From Canna indica (lineage: Eukaryota > Streptophyta > Magnoliopsida > Zingiberales > Cannaceae), in the NCBI GenBank assembly GCA_034359265.1, contig CP136890.1, positions 45,668,501 to 45,732,500 on the forward strand: a stretch of DNA of 64,000 bases, in the 5' to 3' direction. The notes under the pieces were generated by a model that saw only the letters and a list, made by a program, of their open reading frames with translations, was not told the DNA's origin and ran no database searches. Positions 21,281-32,999 of the stretch are shown here, piece by piece. Numbering within the stretch: the first letter of the stretch is position 1; the number at the start of each line of letters is the position of its first letter. The position numbers and the translations under genes were made by a program.

Positions 21281-23652
21281 TGTTGATGTGTAGGAAACTA
21301 TATTTGGTTAATGAATAATATGAGACAACTTTTTATCATATGCTGCATCTATATTTTGTATATATTAGATTGTGATGAATCCCATGAACCTAGGTAATTG
21401 ATTTTAAGGCCATCATGAGATCATGTCAGTGAGACTAAGGAATCTAGATGCCTCTGTTCTAAATGTTCCCACTCGTAGGATCACCAATTAGGGGATTGCT
21501 AATTCCGGATAGATTGGTACACTTGGTACATGCCTTATACGATAAGGGGTAGCTGATCTCATAGTTACCTATGAGCCGTCATTTAATATACAAGTGCAGG
21601 TGCTCATTAGGGAATGAGTTCACTAAACGGACCTACACGAGGAACACAAAATGGAATCCTTACATGAGTGTTGATAGGATGTTCCTCGGGTGATAGTAGG
21701 TGCAAGTAGTCATTGGACTGAGGTTGTCATGGTTATCTTGTGAGTGTCGACCCATTGCTTTGGACTTATCCTTACACGGCCTTCAGTGTCATGTGTCGGT
21801 TACCTCTGGGCATGGCCATGGGAAAGCACCCATGTAGCTAAATGAGCAAGCAATATGGAATCAGTTACTCCTAGTAAGAGGAGATAATGTCATATGTGTT
21901 TCTAGAAGTGTCGACTCAGGAATCTCTAGCCATAGTAGATATGAATGTCGAAAAAAGGTTTTCTCACATGTCATTATTGAGATGACGACTTGGCAGACAT
22001 AATACATATGAATCAGTATTAGGATTTTACACTTTTTTCATACCCTAGCCGTATTCGGGACATTGTAACTGACGGACTTAGTTGCACGGTATCTAATCAC
22101 CAAGGGCGTTCGATCCCTATAGATTGAAACTCACACTATCCGGGTAGTCATGACAAGTTGCTATATGTTAATCTTGATTTATGAGTGGAGTCTCTCATGA
22201 CCTCACTAAAGGGCTTTAGTGGTGGCTCGTAAGATTCGAATAGAAGTTATTTTATTGGATCTGACTCGCCGTTATGCAGAACTCATTGTTGGTTTAGTGT
22301 GGGGTCCAATGGGTCACACACAACAAGCTAACCTCGTAACAGACCTTATGAGATAAAGTCTGGTTGCGGCCCTATATGTCTACTAGCATGGATCTCATTT
22401 ACGAACATGATAGAAAAGCTGTTTCCTATAGGAACGAATGCGCGATGAAGGAGTTCCTTGGTAACCCTAATTTGTAGGGCATCCCTAAATTGTAAGGATT
22501 GGCACATGATAATATTTCATGTAGTTGATTAAATTTATTATGAACCAAATATTTAATTAACTACTTGACTGAGAATATATTTAATTATGATTATATATAA
22601 TTTGATTTTGAATCAAATATACATGGTGGTAAAATTAGTTTCTAATCATGAGCCTAATCGATTAATTGGGAATTAATTTATTTGAATAAATCCTAATTAA
22701 TAAGAATTATGATTATATATATAATTTATTTGGATAAATCATAATTCTATTAATTAATAAGAAATTGAATTATTAAGATAAATCTCTTTCCTATTGTTTA
22801 GGGAATTGGTTTATTTAGATAATTATCATTCTTGTTTAGAGGCTCTTAATTTATGGAGATAAATTAAAGTTTATATTTTATTGGATTTAATTAATTTCGA
22901 ATTAATTATGAAGCTATTAAAATATGAATGATTTTTTGAGGCAAACCCCAAAATTTTGAATTCCGAGGAGAGTTTTTAGGGGGCTGGGTCTACCTTTGTA
23001 GCTGCCCCACCTCTCTACAAATTATGGCCGAACACCATATAGGAGGGGTTGGTTAATTAGTTCTTCTTCTTCTTGGAGAAGATCAAAGATTTGATTCTTT
23101 AGAGGCTTCTTGAAGAGAAAGGCTCCAAAGAACTCCTCCTCCTCTCCATTGGTTGTCGGACATCTATTTCCTCCTTCCCGATCTTTTATGAAGCCAAATT
23201 GGAGGTGTCTTCTACTTGGGTGTGCCACCTACTTCATCCACTTGTAGGATTCCAAAAAATGACAATGAGGTATTCTTTGATCTACCTCCTCATTTCGTTG
23301 TTTTCTCATCTCCTCTTCCTCTCATTTTGGAGCCCGGTTCTTGGTGTAAGGGCCGACCTAGATCTTGAGGTTTCGGGGTTTGAGAAAGTGTCTCCGTTGA
23401 GCCATGATAGTTTGATTGTTCGCTGTCCCTTTGTTGCGAGGCGCCTGGTATGGACTATCTTTGGAGGACATGCGTGTGTGCGTCTTGATACGGGAATATG
23501 AGCACCCTATCCAACCACGGTTTAAGGTATACCTTCCCCCTTCTACTCGTAGATTGAATTCCTTAATTGTTGCTAAAGTAGATCGTTGTTTTGGGATGTT
23601 TTGAATTTTTAAATTGCTATTTCCGATGCATTTTATTATTCTCATCCCAACA
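21281..23652. mobile_element. R-family LTR-like repeat, copy C
   Basis: Aligns with copy B from TGTTGATGTG to CTCATCCCAACA (2,372 bp), with the same landmarks, including the AT-rich inverted repeat near 22530. The 25-30 bp at the extreme left seen in copy B are missing or diverged. Non-coding. Confidence 0.7.
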
Positions 23653-24975
23653 TACGTAAAGTAAGCAATGCAAACAAAGAGATTTATAGTGGTTAGGCCC
23701 AATGCCTACTCCACTACCTAAGCACCCCATTTAGGATTTCTAAAGTTAACTTTACTAGATTATGAGTGTTTCCTTGCAATGAGGAATTTACACCGAAGAG
23801 TCTCCGCTCTCAACCTAAGGCACTTCCACACCCGGAAGTTTCCGCCATCTTACCAAGAGCATTATTCCACCTCAAACCCTAAGGTACAACAATCACTAAT
23901 CCTAGTAAATCAATCTACCCAATGGACTTATGCCTCAAACATAAAAGCTACCGCCAATCTATCAAACCTAGCAATCTAGGTTTACACAAGTTCAAACACA
24001 ATAAGATAAACAACAAAATACAACAACTAATGGAGCAATAATCAAACCAAAGTATACTTAGCTCCAAAAGAAACTCCCTTGTCCTCTTGATGCATCAAAT
24101 TGATGAATCGATGAAGCTTGAAGGCTATATCAAGCAGATGAGAGATCAAACTAGGGTTTCACCAAAGAGTAGCTCAATGAGGCTTAATGATCATCAAAAT
24201 ATGGCTCAAGGAATGTTGAAAGAAGGGTGGAAGGCTTGCTAAGGCTTCTATATATAAGCCATGAGGGAAGCATCACTCAACGGCTCAAAATATAGCTATT
24301 TTTCGCCGTCCGGTCATAGGCCGATCGAAGGTTTGTCGACCGGACAAGTGATCGATCATTCGACCGGACGCTTCTGTGCTTTTTGGGCACCATTCGGTCG
24401 ATAGGTCTGTCGACCGAAACTGGGAAATCAACCTAGTTTGCTGATTTTTCTGCTCGTTTGTTCGTTTTTGGGTTCCGTCAACATAAATGTTATATAGGAT
24501 TACCCCCCATTTGGATTCAATAAAAATATCTAAAAAATCAAAATCCTTAAGAATCAAAATCTAACTTTTGGGGTCTAGTACAAATTTCCAAAAACCGGAA
24601 ATTTTATAATCTCCCGGGTCGAATATGCATAGGTTAAAGGCTTCCAAAAAATCCTTTAAAATATGTCGTTTACTAGTTTTTCCCTAATGAACAATTACCG
24701 GGACTTTGGGTGCCAAAAAAATGCCTAGGTTATATAGCCCTCCAACGAGCTCCCTAGGCTTAGTGAATTACAAGGCCTTTTTTAATTTTTTGACTTTTCG
24801 TGTTTAGGGGTTCGGGATTGGTTTTTGGGTTTCTTTGCATCATCATGTGGATTTAAAACACATGCTAGACACCCTAAACCTACACTCTAACTTCTCGAAG
24901 AATCCCGAGCATTGACGAGCATCCTTGCCGATTTCTTCGATTTTTATGATCAGGGACGTCGAGCGCTAATCGACT
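23653..24975 (-). mobile_element. S-type copia-like LTR remnant
   Basis: Contains TTTATAGTGGTTAGGCCC and CCTACTCCACTACCTAAGCA, shared with the LTRs at 45150, 51735 and 56190, and ends near GGGACGTCGAGCGCTAATCG, shared with 62620-62650. On the minus strand a TATATATA box lies at about 24248, with GTCGACCGG-type motifs just upstream of it (24310-24420). It lacks the outer left end. No genes. Confidence 0.65.
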
Positions 24976-25282
24976 TTTTACTCCTTTGGCTTATTATGCC
25001 AAAAAGAGGGAGAACAAGCAGTTGCAACTCTCTGGTTTTACTGCTCTTTATGGGTGTTAATATATTTAACTTTTCTAGTTGTGCTACTTGATACTTTTTG
25101 CTGTGGATACTGTGCTATGGATGATGTGGTTTTGTGACCTTGATTGTTGTATACTGTAAGTTAACCATTGAATTATCTTTTTAATAGTTATTGTGCTTCA
25201 GTTGAAACTTTCTATTGTTATCTATTTTTACTATTGTGATATGATTAGTATGGGTTTTGTCAAATAAGCCAAAGTGAGAGAT
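24976..25282 (+). other. 3' untranslated part of a Sirevirus-like copia element
   Basis: CTTTGGCTTATTATGCCAAA and TCAAATAAGCCAAAGTGAGA match in order the 3' region of the copia element at 38748-39026. A decayed polypurine tract (AAAGTGAGAGA) ends just before the LTR. Confidence 0.65.
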
Positions 25283-26234
25283 TGTTAGTGTTTGACTTTT
25301 ATATATTGGCTGTATTTGACAAAAGTGTTCTTGGTGAACTCTCAGTTTATGCACAATCTTAATAGTAAGTAGCTATACATATGTTATGACAGTTACAACT
25401 GTGCAATGATAGTTTCAACTACTCCTATAGTCTATGGTTTTCTAGATAAGTATGTTGCGAATAAAATGGCTGATGGACTTCTATTTAGATAATGAGTCTC
25501 TTGACATCTCTGGTATTATTAATCATCATTATTTATTTATCGTTTGTCTGTTTTGATGTTATGAGTAGTGAAGAGTTTTCTACTCTTTATGTTCTGAGCG
25601 TTACTATTTATTTTGGACTTTATGATGTTTTCAATGTTGGTTGTTCAAGCCGATGACTGTTTGATTTAAAATAAAGACTAATTAAAGATCAATAATTAAA
25701 GTCAGCATTGATTCAGGTCTTTCAATTGTCTCATATAAAATTTGATGGAAAGATTTGATATGCAACTCTCTCTATGTGTGCATTGTGTTGCCAATTATTT
25801 AGAGGAGTTGAGATTGTTGAGTGCAGACTGTTGAGTGCAGAAAGACAACAATTTACATTTCTTATCTTCAGGATAAGATTGGCTTCAGGTGGATAACTCA
25901 CTACAACACAAGATTGTGTGGAGGACGGAACTCTGTGACTGGAATGTCATAGAGAGGTAAGTTGGTATTTACTTGTAATAGCAAATAAGTTTTTGTTATT
26001 TCCAATTCACTGTAGTACTGTAGTTGGATTTTGAGTGTGAAAAATTCAGATCACTTATTTTGCACTTATAGAGAGTGGATTGAGCATCTGTCCGGTGAGT
26101 GCCTCGCAGATTAGGTGACTGGTTTGTCACTAAACTGCATAAACAAACCTCTTGTGTTTGTGTGTGTTCTTTTACTTTAGTTCTTACTTTGCTTCTAGTA
26201 GCAGTTGCAACTTCTTATTCAACTGCCCTCAACA
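25283..26234 (+). repeat. copia 3' LTR (952 bp)
   Basis: Starts TGTTAGTGTTTGAC directly after the polypurine tract and ends CTGCCCTCAACA. The start matches that of the LTR at 39027 (TGTTAATGTTTTG). Probably the 3' LTR of the element that opens the window, displaced by the nested insertions between 10462 and 24975. Non-coding. Confidence 0.65.
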
Positions 26235-26257
26235 GAAGTTCCCTTAGACACATATAC

Positions 26258-26603
26258 TGTCAGTATTAACAGTGAACCTTGTTAGTCTAGTCACGAAAGC
26301 AGAGAAGGTGAGAGGGATAAGGAGAAGGCGGTTAGTAACGGGAAAGGTTAGAGAGAAATGTCCAAATGACCCTTGTGAGGCCTTAATGTAGTGAATTAAG
26401 TACGAGGACATTTTTGTTTTTTTCATAGCCGCAGATAATTGAGAGATAGTATAAATTTGTAAGTTAGTCATATAAACGGTATCTTTTTCCCTCTTTGAAC
26501 ACCAATGTACTTTCCCTTCGTTTTTGATTTCTAAAGTGAATAAGATTGGAATTGTGATTCCATTTCAAAGATCTAGATTGTATTCTAGTTTTCGCACTTT
26601 TCA
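26258..26603 (+). repeat. copia 5' LTR (346 bp)
   Basis: Starts TGTCAGTATTAACAGTGAAC and ends GCACTTTTCA, five bases before the primer site. The exact start is an estimate from the TG rule and usual length, since no second LTR is present. Confidence 0.6.
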
Positions 26604-26608
26604 TATCA

Positions 26609-26620
26609 TGGTATCAGAGC
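26609..26620 (+). promoter_or_regulatory. primer-binding site (tRNA-Met type)
   Basis: TGGTATCAGAGC follows the LTR after TATCA. Confidence 0.9.
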
Positions 26621-26674
26621 TCGATAGCTGAAGAAGACGTTTACAGATCTAGATCTTGATCATCAACGCGGCAA

Positions 26675-27700
26675 ATGGCGTGAAATCAACAATCGCATTC
26701 AGCTCGATCTGTGGTGGCAGAATCTGGAAATCAAATTGAGGTTCAATCTCAAGTAGAAGAGATGAAGTATGAAGATGACCCATTCATTATTCAAGGAAGC
26801 GACACACTAAGTATGATTATGGTTTCTGCTAAAATTGAATGGGCATGAGAACTACTTATCGTGGCGTGAATCAATGTTGATATCATTATCAACGAAGAAC
26901 AAAGTAGGGTTCATCGATGGAACCATCAATGTTCCAAACGAGAACTCCTCAAAATTTAGAATATGGCATCGATGTAAAGATCTAGTGCGATCTTAGATCA
27001 TTCAATCGATTGCACTAGAACTGATATCCAGCACCATATATGTGAAGACTGCTAGGAATATGTGGTCTGACCTAAAGGGGCGTTTTGGCAAGAGTAATGA
27101 GCCTAGGATATTCGAATTATAGGCTTAGCTGACTACAGTTAGGCAAGGGAATTGTTCAATTGTTGTTTACTTCTATGGGATGAACTAGATGTAGTCGACA
27201 CCAAGTTCAGGTGTGAATGTGATGGAGGCAGAGAGAACAAAGCTAGAGTTAGGCTGAAGCAATTTTTGATGGGCCTAAATGAGCAGTATGTTGCTATTCG
27301 AGGACAAATATTACTTATGAATCCCACACCTGATATAAATTAAGCATATTCACTCGTTGAGCAAGAGGAATCTAAGAGGAAAGTAGAAACATAGGGAGTC
27401 ACTGCAGTAGAAAGTGTGGCTCTTAACAATGGAAAAGGCATTGAATCAGTCCAAGGCAGGAAGTTTTGTGACTTTTGCATGAGGCCAGGACATACAAGGG
27501 ACACCTGCTACAAAATACATGGGTATCCTCGTGGAAACAAACTGAACAAGGGCAAACAGAAGATGTACGATCAATATTATGTTGAGAGGCAAGTCAATAA
27601 TGCAACATCTGAGTTAAATGAAGTGAAAAATGATAAGCACAGAAGAAGGATGAGAACTATCGCATGGAGTTCACAGAAGAACAATACAATGCATTGCTGA
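26675..27700 (+). pseudogene. copia gag with CCHC knuckle
   Basis: The ATG at 26675 is followed by a stop at the third codon; frames then carry a copia gag signature (HENYLSWRESM, TKNKVGFIDG, TARNMWSDLKGRFG, KQFLMGLNEQYVAIRGQILLM) interrupted by several stops. CDFCMRPGHTRDTCYKIHGYP at about 27469-27531 is an intact CCHC zinc knuckle. Gag builds the particle and binds element RNA. Confidence 0.85.
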
Positions 27701-27732
27701 GTCTGATCAGCAATAAAAGTTAGTCAAGGGCA

Positions 27733-28365
27733 ATGATAAACATGGTTGATAAGCCCATTTGTTGTAATGAATTGTATAAGGAAACAAAGTGGATACTAGA
27801 TAGTGGGACAACTGATCACATTGCCTCCTCCCACATTAACTTGGAAAATGAAACTTTGCCAAAAAGCAATTATAGAGTATCATTGCCAAATAGCACTTCA
27901 ATACTTGTTGTTGGTATTGGAACAATACATATTAATGATAAGCTCACTTTGAACCATACATTATCCGTTTCAAATATCAACTTCAACTTATGGTCAGTTA
28001 GTAGACGGACCAAAGAGTTGAAATATTCTGTGATTTTTAACTCATCAAATTTTCACATTCAGGACCCAGTTACGAAGGAAATTTTGGTGAGTGGTGAAGA
28101 GGAAGGTGGCTTGTACATTCTGAGAAGTCCAAGCTACAGGAGAAGTTTAGATGCATACACTTTATGACATTATAGACTTCGGTATATGTCCCCAATAAGA
28201 ATGAGATTGCTGTTAGATGTAATACTTGAATTGAAACAATATTCAGATATGTTTTGTAAAATTTGTCCACTTGGGAAAATGTGTAGACTTCCCTTTAATC
28301 TCAGCATCAGTAAAACATCTGAAATCTTTGAACTGATTTATTGCGTTGTTTAGGGCCCTCATAGA
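27733..28365 (+). pseudogene. copia protease and GAG-pre-integrase
   Basis: WILDSGTTDHI near 27790 is an intact retroviral-type aspartic protease active site. Its C-terminal part and the pre-integrase segment (GGLYIL, then a degraded His/Cys region to about 28290) follow, with stops at 28165 and near 28351. Confidence 0.85.
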
Positions 28366-28680
28366 GTGAAAACACATGACAATTGCTCTTATTTTTTGAC
28401 TATAGTAGATGACTTCTCGAGGGCATGTTGGACTTACTTATTAGCCCACAAAAGTCAGGTACCAGAAGTCTTGATTAGTTTCATTAAAATGGTGAAAACT
28501 CAGTTTGGTTGTGGAGTTAAAATACTAAGAACGAATAATGGATTAGAGTTCTTTAAGTCTACCATTAACAAGTTTCTATCAGAGTGTGGCATTACACATC
28601 ACAACTCCTGTGTAGATACACCACAACAGAATGCTATGGTGGAGAGAAAACATAAGCACCTTTCAGAGGTAGCTAGGTGT
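28366..28680 (+). pseudogene. copia integrase core, second catalytic Asp changed to Asn
   Basis: YFLTIVDDFSRACWTYLL carries the first catalytic Asp, ILRTNNGLEF the second site (normally RTDNG; here Asn), and QNAMVERKHKHL the Glu. The loss of the second Asp would abolish strand transfer. After VARC the frame jumps straight to an acidic linker (DISDKVVVEIDNIS), so the integrase C-terminal region is deleted. Confidence 0.85.
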
Positions 28681-29130
28681 GACAGTAGTCAAAATGGAAG
28701 TTATGAAATTGAGGTTAGTGATGAAGACATTAGTGACAAGGTGGTGGTAGAAATTGATAACATCTCTGAACCGTTCCTGAAAATGAAAACATTCATGTCT
28801 CCAAAACACAACCAGTCAGAATTGCGTAAAGAGAAATTAACTACCTTCAAAACTAAAAGACTATGTATGCAACTCAATTGATACATTCAAGAACAAAACT
28901 CCATATCTCATATGTAAATATCTGAATGTTTCAGACATGACAAATGCACATAGGAGGTTCATTGCATCAATTGGTACTCATCATGATCCCAAAACTTATG
29001 AAGAAGCCATACAAAGTCAAGTATGGAGAGACTCAATGCAAGAAGAATTGAAAGCTCTAGAGAGCAACTAAACCTCATATGTGTGTTAATTACTAGCAGG
29101 GAAGAAGTCAATTGGGTGCAAGTTGAAGGG
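28681..29130 (+). pseudogene. copia linker and beginning of the RT region
   Basis: The frame continues with a Ser/Glu-rich linker to a stop at 28879, then TYEEAIQSQVWRDSMQEELKALESN (about 29000-29068), the segment that precedes RT in copia, and a trace of GCKL before R-family sequence takes over at about 29131. Confidence 0.75.
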
Positions 29131-29538
29131 ATGGTAATCGAAAGCGCAGCGGGAATAACAATTTAAAAAATTCAACACATCCCAAAATAGTGATCTATTT
29201 TAGCAAAATTTAAGAAATTCTAACTGCGAGTGAAGTGGAGAAGGTATACCTTATACAACGGTTGAACTTGCTGCTCCTATCCCCAAATCAAGATGCACAC
29301 GTGCTCGTCCTCTAATGCTAGTCCACACCAAACTCCTCGCAACAAGGGGGCAACGATCAACCGGACTCGTAGTGGCTCAACGGTGAGATTTCCTCAACCC
29401 CAAAGCCTCAAAGGCTAGGTCGGCCCTTCCACCAAGAATCGGGCTCCAAAATGGGAGGAAGAGGAGATGAGAAAACCTCAGAACGAGAGGAGGAACAAAA
29501 AGATACCTTCCTGTCCTCTTAGAACTCCCTCAAAGGAA
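29131..29538 (-). repeat. R-family repeat, inverted copy D, first part
   Basis: Reverse complement of the right end of R: TGGTAATCGAAAGCGCAGCG at 29131, then CTTGCTGCTCCTATCCCCA and the gene-free block up to CTCAAAGGAA, where CACTACAAG begins. The outermost TGTTGGGA is lost or shared with the copia flank. Confidence 0.75.
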
Positions 29539-29549
29539 CACTACAAGAA

Positions 29550-29960
29550 ATATCACTTTTCGTGATCATTATTAACGAGGGTTGCGTGCTGACTCTAACA
29601 AAACATAATTTTTTCGAAGGCCAAGCGCTGTCCTCCGAAAAAATATTTTTAGAGGGCCAAAATTTAGCCCCCAAGAAAATATAATTTCCCCAAGAGCCAA
29701 ATGCTAGCCTGCAGCCAAACGCATTATTAAAATTCTCCTCTGAGAAAATAATTTTCCTGGGGTTATTTTTGACCCCACGGAACTTATGTTTTCCTGGGAG
29801 TTACTTTTGACCCTAGTAAAACCCATCAAGAAAATTATGTTTCCCTAGCCCAATGCTAGCCTACAGCCAAACACGTTATTAAAATAATTTCGTGGGGCTA
29901 CTTTTGGCCCCCAGGAAAACATGATTTCCTGGGCGCCGGAAATCCCTAATCCACCGCGTC
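29550..29960. repeat. left subterminal repeats of the CACTA-like element
   Basis: Repeated units with CCCC(A/C)AAGAAAATATAATTT, TTTTCCTGGGG, TTTTGACCCC(A/T) and CCAAATGCTAGCCTGCAGCC (seen twice with small changes, 29697 and 29848) alternate in both orientations. Confidence 0.75.
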
Positions 29961-30340
29961 ACTCTTCTCTCCCGCATCGCTTATATTTTTACTTGAACTA
30001 TTCCTTTATTCCTACGAAGGAAGAACGCAACAGTTGAGTTGGTAGGGAAAGAGAGATGAGTCGAAACGGTAGCGGGAGATCTACGCGACTTCTCCTCCTC
30101 CTCCTCCTCTCTATGCAGCTGATCCCGGGTTCGCTCCTTCCCAATTCAAAGAATTACTGCTTTTATTCCCCACCCAAGTGTGATTTAGAAGGGGAAGGAT
30201 GTGATTTCTTTTTGTTGAAGTTTTCTTGATTTCGTTTGACCTAGATCTCGTCGGCGTTCGCTCCTGAGGAGTTTCCTTGTGGGATATGAGCTGTGCGTGA
30301 GTTATAACTCTGCTCATCCTGTTTTCAATTATTCTTTGTT
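29961..30340 (+). pseudogene. possible captured 5' exon with signal-peptide-like start
   Basis: After a CT-rich leader, an ATG at 30055 opens MSRNGSGRSTRLLLLLLLSM, basic then Leu-rich like a secretory signal peptide, and continues to a stop near 30230. The leader looks like a plant 5' UTR. I do not recognise the protein, and the Leu run partly reflects a CTC microsatellite, so this is tentative. Confidence 0.3.
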
Positions 30341-31008
30341 TTAACTTGGTAGTAGGGTTTTTGTATTTGGCTTCTTATCAGTTAAAGAATTTAACCAATT
30401 CATGGTTGGCATTCATATCTATGGACAACCCTAATTGAAGACAGTCGTGCATCTTCTTTAAGATCCAACTGCATGAATGTAAAGTTTTAACCAATTCTTG
30501 GTTGGCATTCATATATTCTCAAAGTATAATGATAGTGGGCATTTCATTTCTGCTCCCACACTCAAAAGGCAATCACTTTGCCTTTGTCATTTTGGTCACT
30601 CAGAACCCCTTGAGGATTAAACCCATCAAGCTCCCACCTTTTTAGATTATTGCTTATTGAAAGAGATTGGTGCTTAAAAAGATTTTAATTAAAGCTATTC
30701 AATTAACGTTCATCAATCTAATTAATGCAGTGAATTATGACAGAATCCACCAAGTGATGATCGTCTTGGTGAGTGCTGATTTAACAAATGGACATTCCCC
30801 CTCCCCACTTCATTTTTTCCTATGCCAGCACCATTATGTATACTTATCTCCTGGAAAAACAAATTTTAAACACCAAGTGCCATTTTTTTATTTGATTTGG
30901 TAATTAGAATGACTATGAGTAGTATCATACATTTGAATCTTCTTTATTTGCTAAATATCTCCCTTTTATAATTTTCACTATGTCACATGTTGAACATCTC
31001 ACTTGCAG
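30341..31008. other. intron-like AT-rich interior of the CACTA-like element
   Basis: AT-rich, T-run-rich sequence ending in a typical acceptor (ACTTGCAG at 31001-31008). AACCAATTC(A/T)TGGTTGGCAT occurs twice (about 30393 and 30490). I cannot assign any exon in it. Confidence 0.5.
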
Positions 31009-31087
31009 GGTGTTGTGAAGAATATAATTCCAGCCATTGCATTCACAAATGCAGTTATATCTGCTGCCTGTGCATTGGAAGCCTTGA
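31009..31087 (+). pseudogene. captured exon of NEDD8-activating enzyme E1 catalytic subunit (UBA3/ECR1)
   Basis: Directly after the acceptor TTGCAG, the reading GVVKNIIPAIAFTNAVISAA and CALEALK matches the conserved TQGVVK-IIPA-ASTNA segment of UBA3/ECR1, the E1 subunit that adenylates NEDD8/RUB. The motif is highly specific to this E1 family. Only one exon piece remains and it runs into unrelated sequence with a stop, so it makes no enzyme. Its presence inside transposon ends indicates capture. Confidence 0.8.
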
Positions 31088-31197
31088 AGAATCAAGATAG
31101 TATCTAGATGCAGCGAAACTTTATCCAATTCATGAAGCAACAGAATTCAAGAAGCAAAACTTTAAGATCTCATTCTTAAAAGAAAGAAACAACATAA

Positions 31198-31278
31198 TTC
31201 ATGAAAGGTGCTGCAGCCAAAAATGAATCGTGGGATCTGGTAATTTTGGACCCTCCAAAATTAGCCCCTTGAAAAAAG
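31198..31278 (+). pseudogene. captured exon of an RlmI-like SAM-dependent methyltransferase
   Basis: The frame FMKGAAAKNESWDLVILDPP and KLAP, then a TGA, ends at a donor-like AAG|GTAACTTG. WDLVILDPPKLAP is the Asp-Pro-Pro-Lys substrate-base motif of rRNA large-subunit methyltransferase I-like proteins, which plants also encode. The stop and an in-frame TAA just upstream show it is a fragment. It belongs to a different gene from the exon at 31009. Confidence 0.65.
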
Positions 31279-32261
31279 GTAACTTGTGTTCTTTTCCTAC
31301 TCATTAAGTTCCTTGAAAAATGGAGTAAAGTATGTTAGTTTTTAAGTTTAACTATAGATTCACTTTCCTGATATTGAGTTGCTTTTTGTAAGTTAGGATT
31401 CAACCTTACAAACAAAATGAAACAGTGGCATGTGATTCCATTTTACAAATATGCTTTATAATTTAGTTTAGTAGTTTTTATGAGAAAAATCTACTAAATG
31501 CTGGAGAAAATGCAAACCAGAGGACCTTAGTTTGTGTGTATATCTTTAATGTGACATGTGAAGGGTCTGATCTAGGCCTCTAATTAAGCTCAAGCTCATT
31601 ACTTCCTCTCCTTTTTCCTAGTACTAATGAATTAGAAAAATACTAATAATTTTGTTTGATGGTAGCTTCTACCTTGTCTTCAATCTTGTTAGCACTTTCT
31701 AGAAAGATACTTTTTTTACAATATGTGAGACAAATCTACCATGACTTAAAATTCAGTTTGAGAAGATCAACAACTACTATATTAAAGACAATGCAAACTT
31801 GAAGAAGCTAAAATGGTCTAGAGTTGCTAAGGCTTGAGTAAGCTGTTTACAGGCTTAGTCACCCAGGAGTAGGCTTTCAGCTTATTGGAATTTGCAACAT
31901 CCCTAGGTCAATAGCTGGTTGGCATTAGTTTAAATGATTCCATATGGTGATGGACTCTTTGATCACTTGAACATGTTCAACAATTTACAGAATAACAAAA
32001 TGGCCATCTACTGAAGTAGTTCTTTACTGCAAAGTGCAAATTGGTCGTACTTGAAAGCAAGAACACAGGTTCAACAGGGATGTTTCTATATATATATATT
32101 TCTATCCGATGAAGTGCAATAACAAGATGCTTCTTAATAAGCCAACATATTTAGACCAGTAACTTTTCTATTTCGAGCACTTGGTTATGTATTACATATT
32201 TCAAACACGGACTCTATCATATTGCTCCTAATGGAGAGCCTTGTGCATTAGGGACTTGTTA
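31279..32261. other. non-coding interior of the CACTA-like element
   Basis: AT-rich, intron-like sequence following the donor at 31279. TATATATATATA lies at about 32087. No exon recognised. Confidence 0.5.
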
Positions 32262-32790
32262 CAACTCCAATTGCCTAGAAATCGGAGGACAATGAACCAT
32301 GCTTATGGTGGTGTCTTGTGTAGAAGTGCGGTCAGGGAAAGGTCGTTGCTCACAAATTAAGCTAAACTTTTCTGCTTTTATTGCTCACCTTTTGTTTTCT
32401 ATTGGTGTTAACATCTCTTTTTTGGATTGGCAGAATTATTAGGGTCTTTTTGGTTGAAGAGCAGAAGATTGTCAAAAAGGTTTTGAAGATCCAAAAGGCT
32501 AAAGAGAAGCAAGCCTCAAAAAGCTAAGCCATCAAAAGGATATATTAATGCTTTAGAGTTTTGATTTATCAAGAGAATTTTTGTTTGATTCTTAAAGTTT
32601 GTGCGTTCTGCTCCGTAGTGCTAAGTTGCAGTCTATTTATTAGAATCTTTTGTACAAACTGTTCCGTTGTTTGCCTCTATTTTGCACTTCGACTTGGAAA
32701 ATTTAAAATGTTGAAGAGAGTTGATTTCTTATGAACGTGTTATCATTAATCATTTTCTCTCTTGGATATTTTATATTCTTTGCTTTATAT
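32262..32790 (+). pseudogene. RPL34: captured 3' end of the 60S ribosomal protein eL34 gene
   Basis: An exon ending at 32341 reads RNRRTMNHAYGGVL and AVRER; a 92-bp GT-AG intron (32342-32433) splits an Arg codon; the next exon (32434-32527) reads [20 protein letters not shown] and [10 protein letters not shown], then TAA. This is the C-terminus of plant eL34. About 250 bp of probable 3' UTR follow. The intron is kept, so the capture was from DNA, not mRNA. Differences at conserved positions (NHAYGGVLCRS) and the missing N-terminus mark it as a fragment. Confidence 0.93.
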
Positions 32791-32999
32791 ATTTACGCTT
32801 TAGACTAAAAAAAATGGAAGCATGAGGAGAATTATTATCTAGTAAATGTTTTGATCTCTGCTTATTGGTCTGGCTTTGGGAGACAACAATTTTCTTTAGA
32901 TATGTAGAGAACAACCGCTTGATTGGAACAGTGGTTTTTATGTGCTGAAGAGAGAAGAATAAACCTTAAAATTATATTATAATAATGTGATATAAATAT
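32791..32999. other. AT-rich spacer before the right subterminal repeats
   Basis: Non-coding; nothing recognisable. Confidence 0.4.

Larger units (their letters stand above)
26258..29130 (+). mobile_element. small Ty1-copia retrotransposon, 3'-truncated
   Basis: A short LTR (26258-26603), primer site, gag with zinc knuckle, protease, GAG-pre-integrase and integrase core are followed by a deletion and the very start of the RT region, where R-family sequence begins at about 29131. The short LTR, CxxC...H...C gag and order suggest a Retrofit/Ale-like lineage. All genes are broken. Confidence 0.8.
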
